This document shows positions 9,644 to 21,010 of a DNA stretch of 64,000 nucleotides, piece after piece. The notes under the pieces are model-generated. The model saw only the letters and a program-made list of their open reading frames with translations, searched no databases and was not told where the DNA came from. This stretch comes from Theobroma cacao. Taxonomy: Eukaryota > Streptophyta > Magnoliopsida > Malvales > Malvaceae. The DNA lies in NCBI RefSeq assembly GCF_000208745.1, contig NC_030855.1:12799998-12863997 (forward strand). Direction: 5' to 3'. Positions within the stretch are counted from its first letter, which is position 1. Each line of letters opens with the position of its first letter. A program made the position numbers and the translations under genes.

Positions 9644-12560
9644 TGTAACACCCGACCCTAAATTATATATGATATATCATTCACATGCTTTGGATAGCAT
9701 GTTTGTATATTGAATTGCCCCGGAAAACAAGTTAAATGATTATATTGCCCCTAATGATACGGTTCAGTCAAATAAGTCTTGAACTAGTTTAAACAGACAA
9801 TCGATGATGAATTTGAGAAAACTAAAACCCATGGGTTGGTTTAAAATGAGGATTCAGAGTTTGAGGTCCGATATGGAGTTAATCCGAACTTTAAGTATTT
9901 TAGGGGCAAAATGATAATTTGCCATCTGAGGACGAATATGGAATTTTTTTTAATCACGTTTGATTAAGATTGATTATATTAAACTTATTGGAGTATAATT
10001 TGAGGGTTTGGCAGTGAAAAGGTTAATTTCGATTATTTCTGGAGTGTAGGGGCAAAATCGTAATTTTTCCACCCGTAGATAAAATTTGAGATTTTGAGAG
10101 AATTTAGATCACATTTGACAAATTGGAGAATGATATGAGTATAAGGGATGAAAAATATGTCTATGGGCAAATTTTCAGTTTTTGGGACAAAAATGTAATT
10201 TTTGACTTTTACGGGAGCAAAAGTGTAAATTTGAAAAATTACTCCACCAAGACTTTGGATAAGTCTGAGAATTTTATCTAAGATATGGATATGTGGGACA
10301 AGTGTATGGTGAAAATTTGGAAATAAATGGATGGCTAGAATTTAAGGAATTAATAAAATAAAAACAAATGAATAAAATAATATTATATTATTTTAGCCTT
10401 TAAAAATGTCAAAATTCCAGAATTCTCATCTTCTTCAGCTGCCCAAACCAGGAGAGAAAAAGGGGGAAAAGAAATAAGAACCCTAGCTGAAAAAATTTGG
10501 GGAAAATCAAGAGAAATCAAGAAATCAAGCATTAAAAAGGTAAATTTCATTGATTTTCCTTGTGATTTTCACTACCCATGCATTTTTTTCTCATTTCCAT
10601 GCAAAATTAGAAAGTGGGTATGGACACCTATGCTGGCCAAACCTCCATGGATGAGTTTTGAGCTTGAGTTTTGGTTGATTTTAATTGAATTAAGTGATTT
10701 TAGTTAGGTTATATTGAAATATAGCAAAAATAAGCTAGAGAAATAATTTTCTCCCATTGAAACCCATTATGCTGAATTTTCTAGGGGAATATTGGCTGCT
10801 GATCTTGATGTTTATTTGAGGAATTATGATGAATAATGATGAATTATGAGCCTAGAAAAATAATGGGAATTTTCGGAGCAAAAATATGAATTTTTACCCA
10901 CTAGGGGTATTTTTGTAATTTGCTATCGGGACTGATAATTTGCACCACACTGAGGAACATTAAGTCAATTTGGGTGCAATTGAGGTATAGAAATTGAAAA
11001 AAATTAATTTGGAGTTTAAACGGACGCGTATATCGATTTATCGGGTAAAAGACCGAAATAGGCTAACATCTCGTTTAGGCAAAATTTAGACATTTTGCAC
11101 TTCATATCATGCATTAGTAGTATAAATTAGTTTATTTTGGTTTAGTACCAAAGTAGTAAACCTCTTAATTGTGCAATTTGTCAAGGTGACGAATCCTCTG
11201 GCAAGGGCAAAGAAATCGCACCCGAGGAGTAATAGTTGGAGTACCCGAATTTAGTTTTCGAAAACTGTGAGTAAACTTATTATCGTCTTAATTATCTAGA
11301 GTAGTTTTATACAATTGTGTGATTTTATGGAAAATGGGTTTAAATGGTAAATTGCTATGTTTTAAGAGAAATTGTGATTTTATAGAATGATTTTATAAAT
11401 TTTCTGAAAAATCGAATACTGGTTTTGAAAATAGAGTAATTGGAGACTACCTGCTTGTGTTGTAAATTTAGGAGTTTAAATTGAATGGCTTACGACAATA
11501 AATAAGTATGAATGGCTAAACTGATTTTGATGTTATAATTATTTATACTGTGTATTTAGCCTTGAGAGGCTAGGTTGCGATAAATTGCCATGTCATGCAG
11601 AAAAAGATTTTATAAATCAGGTGGTAGATAAAAGATTAGCTACTGCAGTGGTGGGGGGTTCCGTGGGCCAACATATTAGAGGGGTACGGTAAACTCCTTT
11701 ATATTCTCACCTCGGTCGTAGAGGCGCGTAGGGTATCTCCTGAGGTGGGCTTTTTGAGTGCACTTCACGTGGACCACCGCGTGCTAGTGAGACTCAGCCA
11801 ACGCCAAGGAACGGCTATGTTTCAAAATAAAAATATTATTTATGCGAAATATGAATTTTTAACAGCCTTGGCGGACTCGGTTGGATACCCCTGGTCCAGG
11901 TGTCACCGAGTACAGGATTTGGCATGAGCCAAGTTTTGAGTAATTCACGAGCCATATTGATTAGTTGGTTGAAATGAATATTTGTGATGTGAAAAATTTG
12001 CTGAAATGAATTATTTTTAATTGGCTCCCTTTACTTGCCTTTAGATAGTTTAGATGGTGTCTGTTTACTCACTGAGATTTTATAATCTCACCACCCTCAA
12101 TTCCACACATTTCAGGTTCGGGATAGCCGGTAGATAGCCGATTGCATTAAGGACTTCAGTTAGCCTTGCATTGTCAAAATTATAGGTTCATAGACTCGCA
12201 TCTTATTGGTTAGTTGGGGGCCTACGTGTCATTGTAAAAGTAATTTTATATTTTCATTATCTGATTTAAAATATGTATGAACATATTTAGCTTTTACACC
12301 ATGTTTTTGGCGAGTTTCGATATTATTGAAGAAAAATGACAAAAATACCCCTGTGAGCCAAAAAATAATATTTTATTATTTTGACTTGGAAACGACTTAC
12401 GATTTCTTGAAATGTAAGATTTAATAACTGTCACTCACTGGGGAGATGCGAAAGCTAATGCTAAGCCTTATAGGGTTCCGATCGGCATTCGGGGTAATGA
12501 GTGCCTATCGGGACGTCGTGGGAGTTGTCACGGGCTCAATGGGAGTTCTGGGTCGTGACA
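9644..12560 (+). mobile_element. Solo-LTR-like element (copy 2), 2.9 kb
   Basis: It begins TGTAACACCCGACCC and ends GGGTCGTGACA. The flanks are GTATG and ATATG, a 5-bp target duplication with one difference. No coding sequence, no internal LTR pair and no primer site are seen, so a solo LTR is the simplest reading. It aligns with 14667-17462 over its length, best in the block 11640-11930 ('cactgcagtggtgggg', 'gaggggtacgg', 'gagactcagc', 'acgccaaggaacg', 'aacagccttggcgg') and the GC-rich last 120 bp. A splice-donor-like AAAAG|GTAAAT lies near 10540 and an acceptor-like tract ending TTTCAG|G near 12115. Confidence 0.75.
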
Positions 12561-12815
12561 ATATGAGTCAAGGATGGCACACCTAATTTTTGTTTAGAGG
12601 TGCAGTATTAGGTTTAGTCTTGAGGTCGATGTTAGAATGATCAACAGTGCCACCAAAGGCTCTTTGTGTGGATACTTCTTATGTAAATGTACAGTTTATT
12701 TTCGTTCAAAATGACATTGTTATTGCCATGAGTCTTCAACTACTCAAGGCTATAGATTCCAAATGGCATAACGGTTTTGAGACTAATAAAACATACTATA
12801 AAAAAAAAAAATCAA
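12561..12815. other. Unassigned stretch between repeats
   Basis: No recognisable coding domain. A 74-codon open frame at 12647-12871 shows no family features and runs into duplicated repeat DNA, so it is not called as a gene. Confidence 0.4.
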
Positions 12816-13165
12816 CATCTGGATACCGATTACTATTAAGAGTATTTTATATAAAAATGGAACATTATTAGAATACACATACATTGAATCTTATAATGGA
12901 CTTAAAATATTATTGAGTTATTTAGATATTGTTGTTTTAAATTTTTATGGAATCTACATTAAAGTTAAATTATTACCACCAAATATTAGATAATTAATTT
13001 TTATGAAAATATGCCTAAATATGACCATTGAGTTTTAACTAAAATAATATAAAGTCAACGGTATTATTTTTATTATACTTTCTTTATATTCTCACTTTAC
13101 TATTTTATAATTCAAAATATGATAGTGAGACTTATATTTTTCAACTTTCATCGTTTTTATTTGGT
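12816..13165. repeat. Paralogue of 7268-7590 without the pogo insertion
   Basis: Starting from 'atcaacatctgg' (about 12811) and running through 'tattttatataaaaatgg' and 'caccaaatattagataatt' to 'tatttggttt', it matches the DNA on both sides of the pogo copy at 6518-7267. Where the transposon sits in the first locus, this one reads 'ctattaagagtatttta', either an ancestral empty site or an excision scar. Confidence 0.7.
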
Positions 13166-13900
13166 TTAATTTTTTTAATGATTTAATTTATTTTATTATT
13201 TTTAACTATCATAAAATTATTTTATTTTATTTATCTTTTATCCAAAAACTTCTGGTTTTTTTAGTAAAGTTGCATATTTTGTTTTTCATTAGTAGAAATA
13301 AATTGAAATATTATGAAATATGTTTCCACATCCTAAAACACTTCTACGTTAATTTTGTCGAATGCTATTTGAATTATCATTACAACACCTTTAAAACAGC
13401 TCTACTCCAACCGCACTTCTTACAAAAACACCAACCGAGCCAATAAAGCTCTCAATTTTTATATTTTTATTTGGATACAAGTCTCTGAGACTAATAGTGC
13501 AAACAATTACCATAAAAACTTATCAATGGGTCTCTACTTCATAAAGCCCTGTTCTTTTTTAGCTTTTTGTCACTATCATCTATTTCTTACTTCCACACAC
13601 ACATACACACAAAGTAAAATCTCTAAAAATTAGTATCCTCGAGATCATGAAAATTTATTAATAAATCGAGATATTATTTAATTAATAAATTAATAATTTA
13701 TTAATTTATACATTAATTAATAAAAAATTAATTTATCAAGGAATTCTTTTTTTTTCCAAAACATTGAGCTTAATACATGTTTTGTCTATTGTGATTATAC
13801 GAATATTACTTAATTACCGAATTACAAATTATCATTATTCTATGTATTTGTTTAGCCAAAACAAATTCATGAATGTAATTAGGCTTATTAAATAGAAGTC

Positions 13901-14490
13901 ATGAATTTATCCATTTTTTTTTCAAAATGCATTATTGTTGTCGATTTTATGAAAATCTTTTGGAGGGCTAAAATTGAGATTCCAAATCTAAAGAAGATAA
14001 ATGTTTTTGAGGCAATGAATTTTACAATCTCGGCTTGGACAACAAATGTTCAAGCAATTGCAATTGCAAATTGTTTTCGACAATGTAAAATTAGGTCTAT
14101 AGATAACATGCCTCCAAAGAATTTTGATCAACACTCAAATGATAGAGCCATTCAACAATTACACGTTCTAATCAAAGAGTTTACGCATCGTGATATAATG
14201 GATGCTGAGTACCTTTTGAATTACCCAAGAGAAATTTAGGCAACTTCAGAGTTGTTGAGTGACAAGCAAATTATTTAGAAGGCCATGGGAAATAATAAAA
14301 AAGATGAAGTTGTAGACGATAGTTCTGTATTGGAGTCTGTCTTATGCAAAGATGTACTTAAAGCAATAATCACATTGCTTAACTTTCTCTTACAATACGA
14401 GAACACTACACTAGAGCTTCTTAATGGCTAAGAAAAGTTAGAGATGTGGTCCAAGGAAACAATAATTTCAAGAAAAAAAAGTAACATTTG
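13901..14490 (+). pseudogene. Pogo/Tigger-like transposase, C-terminal half, decayed
   Basis: The open part 13901-14239 has the arrangement KINVFEAMNFTISAW followed by IANCFRQCKI, the helical region after the DDE core in Tigger/pogo-like transposases. After a stop at 14237 the same frame continues through a second stop to a C-terminal tail that matches copy A (6832-7038). A 1-bp deletion near 14428 breaks the tail. The DDE catalytic residues and N-terminal helix-turn-helix are missing. Confidence 0.7.
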
Positions 14491-14666
14491 AATCATATTT
14501 TACAAAAGCCTCCTAATTACGTCATGTATATATATAATTTTGATGTATAAGAAAATTATTAATTTATATATTGAATGGGTCTTATGTGTTTTTTTAAAAT
14601 ATATTGTCTTATAAATTTAGCGAATTATTAATTTATCATGTTGGTCTCAAGTCGGGACTAACTAAA

Positions 14667-17462
14667 TGTCAAACCCTGTTCTATAAAATAATTACGACGT
14701 CATTTACATGCTCAATAGAATGTTTGCATATTTAGGAAGTTCGAGGAATCATTAAAAGACGATATTGCCCCTACTAGTACCATTAAGTCGATTAAGCCTC
14801 GAATTAGTTTAAATAGGAATTTTAAGGTAAAATTAAGAATTTCACAGTTCAGGGATGACTCAAAATAGTAATTCGGAGTTCGAGGATCAATTTGGAGTCA
14901 AACCGAAATTTTCACTATCTAGGGGCAAAATGGTCATTTGCCACTTGGGGATAAAATGAGAATTTTTAGAAAAGATTTTTTGGCCCCATTTGACTTATTG
15001 GAGTATGATTTGAGGTTTAGAAGTGAAAAATTTTAATTCTAGTATAATTTGGAGTATAGGGGCAAAATGATAATTTTACCACCCCAAGGGCAAATCGGTA
15101 AATTTTTACCTCAAAATTTGTCCAGACCAAGGGATTTTATTCATCATGGAAATGGATAAACATGAGAAATGTGTGGTGGAGAATTAAAGAATTAAAAGTC
15201 AAAATTTAAAATTTGAACCAATAAGGAAATGCCATGTGTCATGTTTTTATTATTTTATTATTTCTTTATAAAAAGGTAAAAAAATCAGCCCATTTCTCCC
15301 ATAGTGATCAGCCAAACCAAAAGAGAAGAGAAACCAAGGAAGAACAAACCCTAGGTGGGAAAAATCAAAGAGAAAGTGTTGGAATTCAAGGATTTGATTA
15401 AGCAAAGGTAAAATTTCTTTGATTTTGCTAGTGACTTACCTTACCCATGCAATTTTCCCTTAATTTTCATGGTTAAATTACATGTTTTCATGATGAATTC
15501 ATGGCTGGTCAAAATGGGTATGGAGAGAGAATGATCTTGGATTGGTTTGTATTTTTAGGTATGTTAGTGTTTTTAGGTAATTAATGATGTGTAGTATGAA
15601 AACAAGTGAAGAAAACCACCAAAGGTTTGGTGCCCATCAATAGCCGAATTCTCTAAGTGAATAATGAGGAAGAATGGGATGTTATTCTAGGTGATTTGAT
15701 TAAGAAATAATAGTTTTTGGTGTAGGAATTAATGAATTATGGAGAGAAAATTAAGTAGGAAAAATCACGGAGTTAGTGTACCATTGTTGGCCGAAAGTTC
15801 CAAGAAGAAAAGTGAAGATAAATTTTGCCTAATTGTGTGTTAATTAGTTGTGCTTGGTGAATTGAGGGATTGGAAAAGAAATGGAGCAAGTTGGAGTGAA
15901 ATTGGACACATTGGCCAATTTATCGGATGAAAAATCGACTTAGGCCAATAACGGGTCTAGATAGCTACCCGTGCATTTTTCATTTCATATCATGCATATA
16001 TATCGAGCCTGAAATAGCTTATGACTATTAGACACAATTTAATTGGAATATGTGTCATGGATTATGGCTAGGTGGTGAGCCATTGGATACGAGTAAAGGA
16101 TTGTACCCGCGGACTGAAAAAAGGAGTATTTCTACTCCTAATACTGTGAGTGGACAATTTATTGTCTTAAATATCTAGAGTAATTATACTTGTTTGATGC
16201 TTTTATTGAATGGTGAGTTTAAATTATAAAATATTAAGTTTCCCAATTAAAATATTTTTTTAATAAAAATGAGATTTATACTGGTTTTGAAATCAAATAT
16301 TGTTTAGGGAAAATTGAGTATATGGAGACTGTGTTGAAATTTATGATTTTATATGTTATTAAAATTGTGGCTTATGACACTATGGTAGCATGATGGCTAA
16401 ATTTTTTAGGTTGGCATGAAATATATGAACAGTTTGGGATTGGTCTCGGTAGATTGGATTAAATTTTATTTGCCATATTATGCTACTAGAAATTTTATGG
16501 GTCTGATGGTATATTAAACGATCACTGCAGTGGTGGGGGTTTCCGTGGACTGCCTATGAGAGGGGTACGGTAACCCAATTATATATTTACCTTCGATGGG
16601 AGATGTTGGGTGAAGTATCTCCTGAGGTAAGATTTGAGTGCACCTCACGTTCGGGCCACCACGTGAGAGTGAGACTCAGCTAACGCCAAGGAACGACTGT
16701 GTGTTAGATGTGAAAACATGTTTATGGGTATGAGATATTTAACAGCCTTGGCGGTCTCAGTGGGATACCTTGACGAATGTACTTACGAGAATGATTCTGG
16801 CAGGGGCCAAGTTTAAGAAACTCATAAGCCAGGGAAATTTTGATGAAAATAAATTGTTTGGTATAGATTGAAACAAATTTTGCATTATGAACATTATTGA
16901 GATATAACGTTTTTATATTGTCTCCATCTACTCGGCTTTAGATGCTTTTGATGGTAATTGTTTACCTACTGGGATTATGTAATTATAATCTCACCCCTCT
17001 TCCTATCCATTTTTCAGGCTCAGGACAGTTTGTTGATAGTTAATTAAGACGAGAATTAATCTCAGAATTGCATCCTAGAAAGTAAGGGTTCGTAGCCCTA
17101 CACCTTCTTGGTCAGTTGGGGGCTCACATGTCACTGTAAAAGTAATTTTATACTTCAGTTATCTGATTTAAAGTATGTATGAACATATTTATCTTTTACA
17201 CCATGTTTTTAACGGGTTTCGGTATTTTTGAAGAAAAATGGCGAAAATGCCGTTGTGACCCAGAAAATAATATTTTATTGTTTTGATTTGGAAACGACTT
17301 ATGATTTCTTGAAATGCGAGATTTAATAACTGTCGCTCACCGGGGAGATGCGAAAGCTGATGCTAAGCCTTGCGGGGTTTCGATCGACATTCGGGGTAAT
17401 GAGTGCCTATCGAGACGTCGCGGCGGTTGTCACGGGCCCGATGGGAGTTCCGAGTCGTGATA
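14667..17462 (+). mobile_element. Solo-LTR-like element (copy 3) nested in pogo copy B
   Basis: It starts TGTCAAACCCTG and ends GAGTCGTGATA, a mutated TGACA. The flanks CTAAA and ATAAA form a 5-bp target duplication with one difference. The unoccupied form exists at 7196-7230 in pogo copy A, where 'gactggtcaaaaatatt' is uninterrupted. A TATA-like TTATAAAAAGG is near 15267, a splice-donor-like CAAAG|GTAAAA near 15407, and an acceptor-like TTTTTCAG|G near 17018. No coding capacity. Confidence 0.8.
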
Positions 17463-17525
17463 ATAAAAATATTATTTAATTGAAATTATCAGTTTATTTA
17501 ATATTAATTTATAGAAATTTTACTA

Positions 17526-18412
17526 TATATATCTTTTAATAACAAAATTTCTAAGTCTAGTTTTGATATAGCTAGACGTAAGTTTAATTAAGAATTGCTT
17601 ACTTTAATGAACAATTTAAAATGAATAGGGAAATAAGTGTATAAAAATTAGTCAATATTTAATTTAATAACAAATTATCAATTAAAGAAAATTTAGTCTA
17701 ATTAATAAAGAATTTAATATTAATATAGAAACAAATAAAAATTATTCAATATTTTAATTAGATAAAAATAATTAATTTAATAAATTGTCAAAGGTATACA
17801 TATTGGTCACTAGTACCACTTAGGAAATTCATAATTTTATATGATAAAAATGATAATGATAATAATAATTCCTTGTAAAATGAAAGATGTCTCGATTAGG
17901 CGTGAGTTTTAGAAGTTGTTTCTTTCAGCTTTAGCTAAGGCATGTTTGTACTTGGTCGCTCGTTGCAGGATTTGTAACATGCACATTAGACTTGCAATAA
18001 AATGGTGTGGATATAGCCACAAGGTAGGCTTGTTTCATACTCACCAAGTGTTTGCTTATTTTCCCTTGATCATTTGAGTACTTGTTTAGTTTAAACTTAA
18101 TTTAGTTGATTTTGTGCATTAGAGGGAATGTTAGTCTTAATTTTCACTCTTCAATTGCTGTGGATGCCTTTGGGGGACTCCTATCCATCTAGAGTGATAA
18201 CGTTTTTGACTGGGAATCATTGGGAAAGTCAAAGGTGCCGACTTCAAATGCAGAAGGTCTAAAGGAAGCTCTTCAAGTCAAATTTATGAACAACAATTGA
18301 AGAAGTCTTAGGTGATTGAACAAATTCTATGATTAATTAAGAATAAAGGAAGATCAACATGAATAAGTTAAAAGAAGAAGTAATCAAACAAATAAAGGTT
18401 GGTGAAGTTGGT
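17526..18412. other. Unassigned AT-rich stretch
   Basis: Mostly AT-rich. Around 17890-18250 base composition becomes more exon-like, but no continuous frame or recognised domain is found. Confidence 0.4.
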
Positions 18413-19309
18413 TGCTTGAAAAATAGTAAGCTTTTAATCGGTTAAAGCCTTTCTTAACCAGTTAACACAGTGAAGCAGACTACAAAACAGAGAAGACTTA
18501 ATCGATTAAGGCGTGTAGTTAACCAGTTAAAAGCTCACTGTCAAGAAATTTGAATTTGAATGCTAGAAGATAAAATAATGGTTGATTAGTTCCTAAACTA
18601 TTTCCAACAGTCTGAAGCTATCCAAATCCATCGGAGTTGATTCTTTCAAGTATAAACGACATCCTCAACGGTTCAAATGGCAGAGATGCTTCCAAGAGCT
18701 CAAAAAAGGACACAAGTATAGTTAAAATGCTCTCACTTTCTCTTATATTCCACTCCAATCTTTGTAATAGAGTTTAGCACCTCATCTTGTACCATTTAGA
18801 TCAACTTAGTGATCATAGGTATATTCTTTTATTTGTATTTAACACTTACTTAAAATGTGCGAGACACTCTAAGTGATTCATCAAGCTTAGGTTTGCTTGA
18901 TTTGTGTTGTAAGTTCTAACTCAGCCTAAGAAAAGTTCGTTTTGGGTTTTGGTTGATCTTGGAAAAAATCATTGTTAAAAGTTGTGGCTAAACTTATGAA
19001 AAGCCATTATAAAAGCTTAGTGAAAGCTTGGGAATTTCACAAATTTTAGTGAATTACTTTGAAAATCCTTGATTGAAATATCAAAGTAGTTGATGTAATT
19101 CAAAAGGACCAAAACACTATAAATAGTTAAGCATTGTCCACTCTCCTTCATTTCTTTGTTCAACTCATTCCTAAATTACTCCTCCAACAACTTTTAGACT
19201 TTCCTCATCAAATTCCTCTTACAAGCTCTTAACTAGGAACCAACTTTTATAGACATTCGAAAAGTGCTATTCACCCCCCCTCTAGCACACTCTTTGAGAC
19301 CAATAGTAA
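18413..19309 (+). mobile_element. Copia LTR-like remnant with TTAACCGGTTAA-type palindromes
   Basis: It begins TGCTTGAAAAATAG, similar to the LTR start at 20861. It carries 'ttaatcggttaaag', 'cttaaccagttaac', 'ttaatcgattaagg' and 'ttaaccagttaaaa' at 18434-18532. It ends with CACCCCCCCTCTAGCACAC and GAGACCAATA (19271-19309), a form typical of the 3' end of plant copia LTRs. A possible TATA-like ACTATAAATAG is near 19120. The rest of its sequence does not align with the LTR at 20861, so the two may belong to different elements. Confidence 0.5.
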
Positions 19310-19319
19310 ATCAAGACTC

Positions 19320-20842
19320 ACTGGTTAGGATGGCCTTTAGTGACTTGGTTGAAGGCCTACCAGACATAAAGAAACTTGAGAAGCTGTGCATAGTATGCAA
19401 GTTTGAAAACATAATGCAAAAAGTATTGAAAGAGTGATTTTAGCAAACAAAGATCAACTACAAGAAAATGATGATTATTCAGCACATATTAAAGATAAAA
19501 GTCAAACAGTTAGAGGCATAAGGACTTTGAAAGATATCTATAACAGATGTAACATAGCTATGATAGATCCAACAAGTTTTACTGAGCTAAGTCTGATGCA
19601 AATTGGAGAGTGACAATGGATGCGGAGTATTTCGAGGAATTAAAGGACCAGATGATAAAAGTTTTCGAGCTGACTAATCTTTGCTACTTGACTGAAGACA
19701 TTTAAGTTGAACAGCCTATAGGTTATGAAGAACAAAACTCTAAAAGCATGGTGTGTAAGTTGATCAAAGCTTTGTATGGACTCAAACAGGCTCTTAAAGC
19801 TTGGTATGAAAGATGGATGATCTTCTCAGAGGACATGGTTTTGATAGAAGTTTTAATGAGTTTACATTGTATGTGAAGTAGTCAAATGGTTCAGTTGTGC
19901 TTATTATGGCATTATATGTTTATGATTTATTGATTACAGGTCTTGATAATGAGTTTCTAGTATAATTCAAAAACCAAATGAAAAAGGAGTTTGAAATGAC
20001 AGATTTGGGACAGATGACCTATTTTTAAAGGATGGATTTTGTTCAAGTTGCTAACCAAATTTTTGTTCCTCAAACCAAATATGCCAAGGACTTGTTGAAA
20101 AGGTTCAAGATGGAGCTTTATGAACTTGTTCCTACTCCATTATCAATAAGTGACAAGTTATGCAAAAATGATGGAGCTGCTAAGGTAAATAGATTAGTTT
20201 ATAGAAGCATAATTGGTTCCTTGCTGTTTCTTTCTTCTACAGGGGCTGATATAATATTTTCCACAAGCTTGTTATCAAGATTTATGAAAACACATTCTAA
20301 ATTGCACTTTAAAGGTGCTAAGAGAATTCTAAGGTATGTTAAAGGCACTCTTAACTTTGGCCTTAAGTATTGCAAGTCATAAAGTGGTGAGTTGAAGGGC
20401 TATACTAACAGTGATTGGGTTGGTTCAATGGATGATTCAAAGAGCACTGGAGGGCATTGCTTCTCATTTAGGAGTAGAGTCTTCTCTTGGAACTCCAGGA
20501 AATAAGATGTGGTTACTTAATCTTTAGAGGAAGTAAAATATATAGCAATTCCTGTTATTGTAAATCATATTCAATAGTTGAGAAAGATTCTCTCAGATTT
20601 GGGATTTGAGCAAGTTAAAGGTACAATGTTGAATGTTAACAATACGTCTGCTATTGTTATAGCAAATAACCTTGTGCAGCATGATCGAACCAAACACATT
20701 AGGTTAAGTATCATGCGCTTAGAGAAGTAGCCAAGGAGAATGAAATACTGCTTCAATATTGTCATACAGATGAAACAATTTGATGATATCCTGAGTAAGG
20801 ACAGATTTGAGGCACTAAGGTCTAATTTGGGTGTTTACTAGG
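19320..20842 (+). pseudogene. Ty1/copia polyprotein fragment (RT and RNase H), decayed
   Basis: Fragments in one direction show integrase/RT-type copia sequence: CKLIKALYGLKQALKAWYER near 19750, an RT block with YVYDLLITG where YVDD is expected (near 19917), and an open stretch 20032-20382 ending in RILRYVKGTLNFGLKY. RNase H pieces follow: YTNSDWVGSMDDSKSTGG near 20400 and SLEEVKYIA near 20520. Many stops and frame changes interrupt it. A polypurine tract (CATGGGGGTA, 20851-20860) and an LTR start follow directly. Confidence 0.85.
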
Positions 20843-20860
20843 CTAAAGATCATGGGGGTA

Positions 20861-21010
20861 TGTTGAAAAATGATCTTTAGCTGGTTAAACAGAAACTCTC
20901 TAACCGATTAAGAAGTATCGTTAACTGGTTAAAGCTTGAAGTGGTGGAAAACAAAAACTCTTCAATCGGTTAAGCAATATTGTTAACTGGTTAAAGTTTC
21001 GTTGGAAAAA
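20861..21010 (+). mobile_element. Start of a copia 3' LTR
   Basis: TGTTGAAAAATGATC follows the polypurine tract of the decayed copia. The next 130 bp hold 'agctggttaaac', 'ctaaccgattaag', 'ttaactggttaaagc', 'caatcggttaagc' and another 'ttaactggttaaag', a palindrome array like that at 18434-18532. The 3' border of the LTR cannot be placed. Confidence 0.6.

Larger units (their letters stand above)
13612..17525 (+). mobile_element. Lemi/pogo-like transposon (copy B), split by a solo-LTR-like insert
   Basis: The left end reads (A)AGTAAAATCTCTAAAAATTA from 13612. The right end, 'ttaatttatagaaattttact', closes at about 17525. Terminal bases have mutated (C to A on the left, G to A on the right). 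TA follows on the right; CA precedes on the left. Removing the insert 14667-17462 leaves ~1.1 kb that aligns end to end with copy A but keeps ~370 bp more of the transposase. Both copies are non-autonomous deletion derivatives. Confidence 0.75.
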
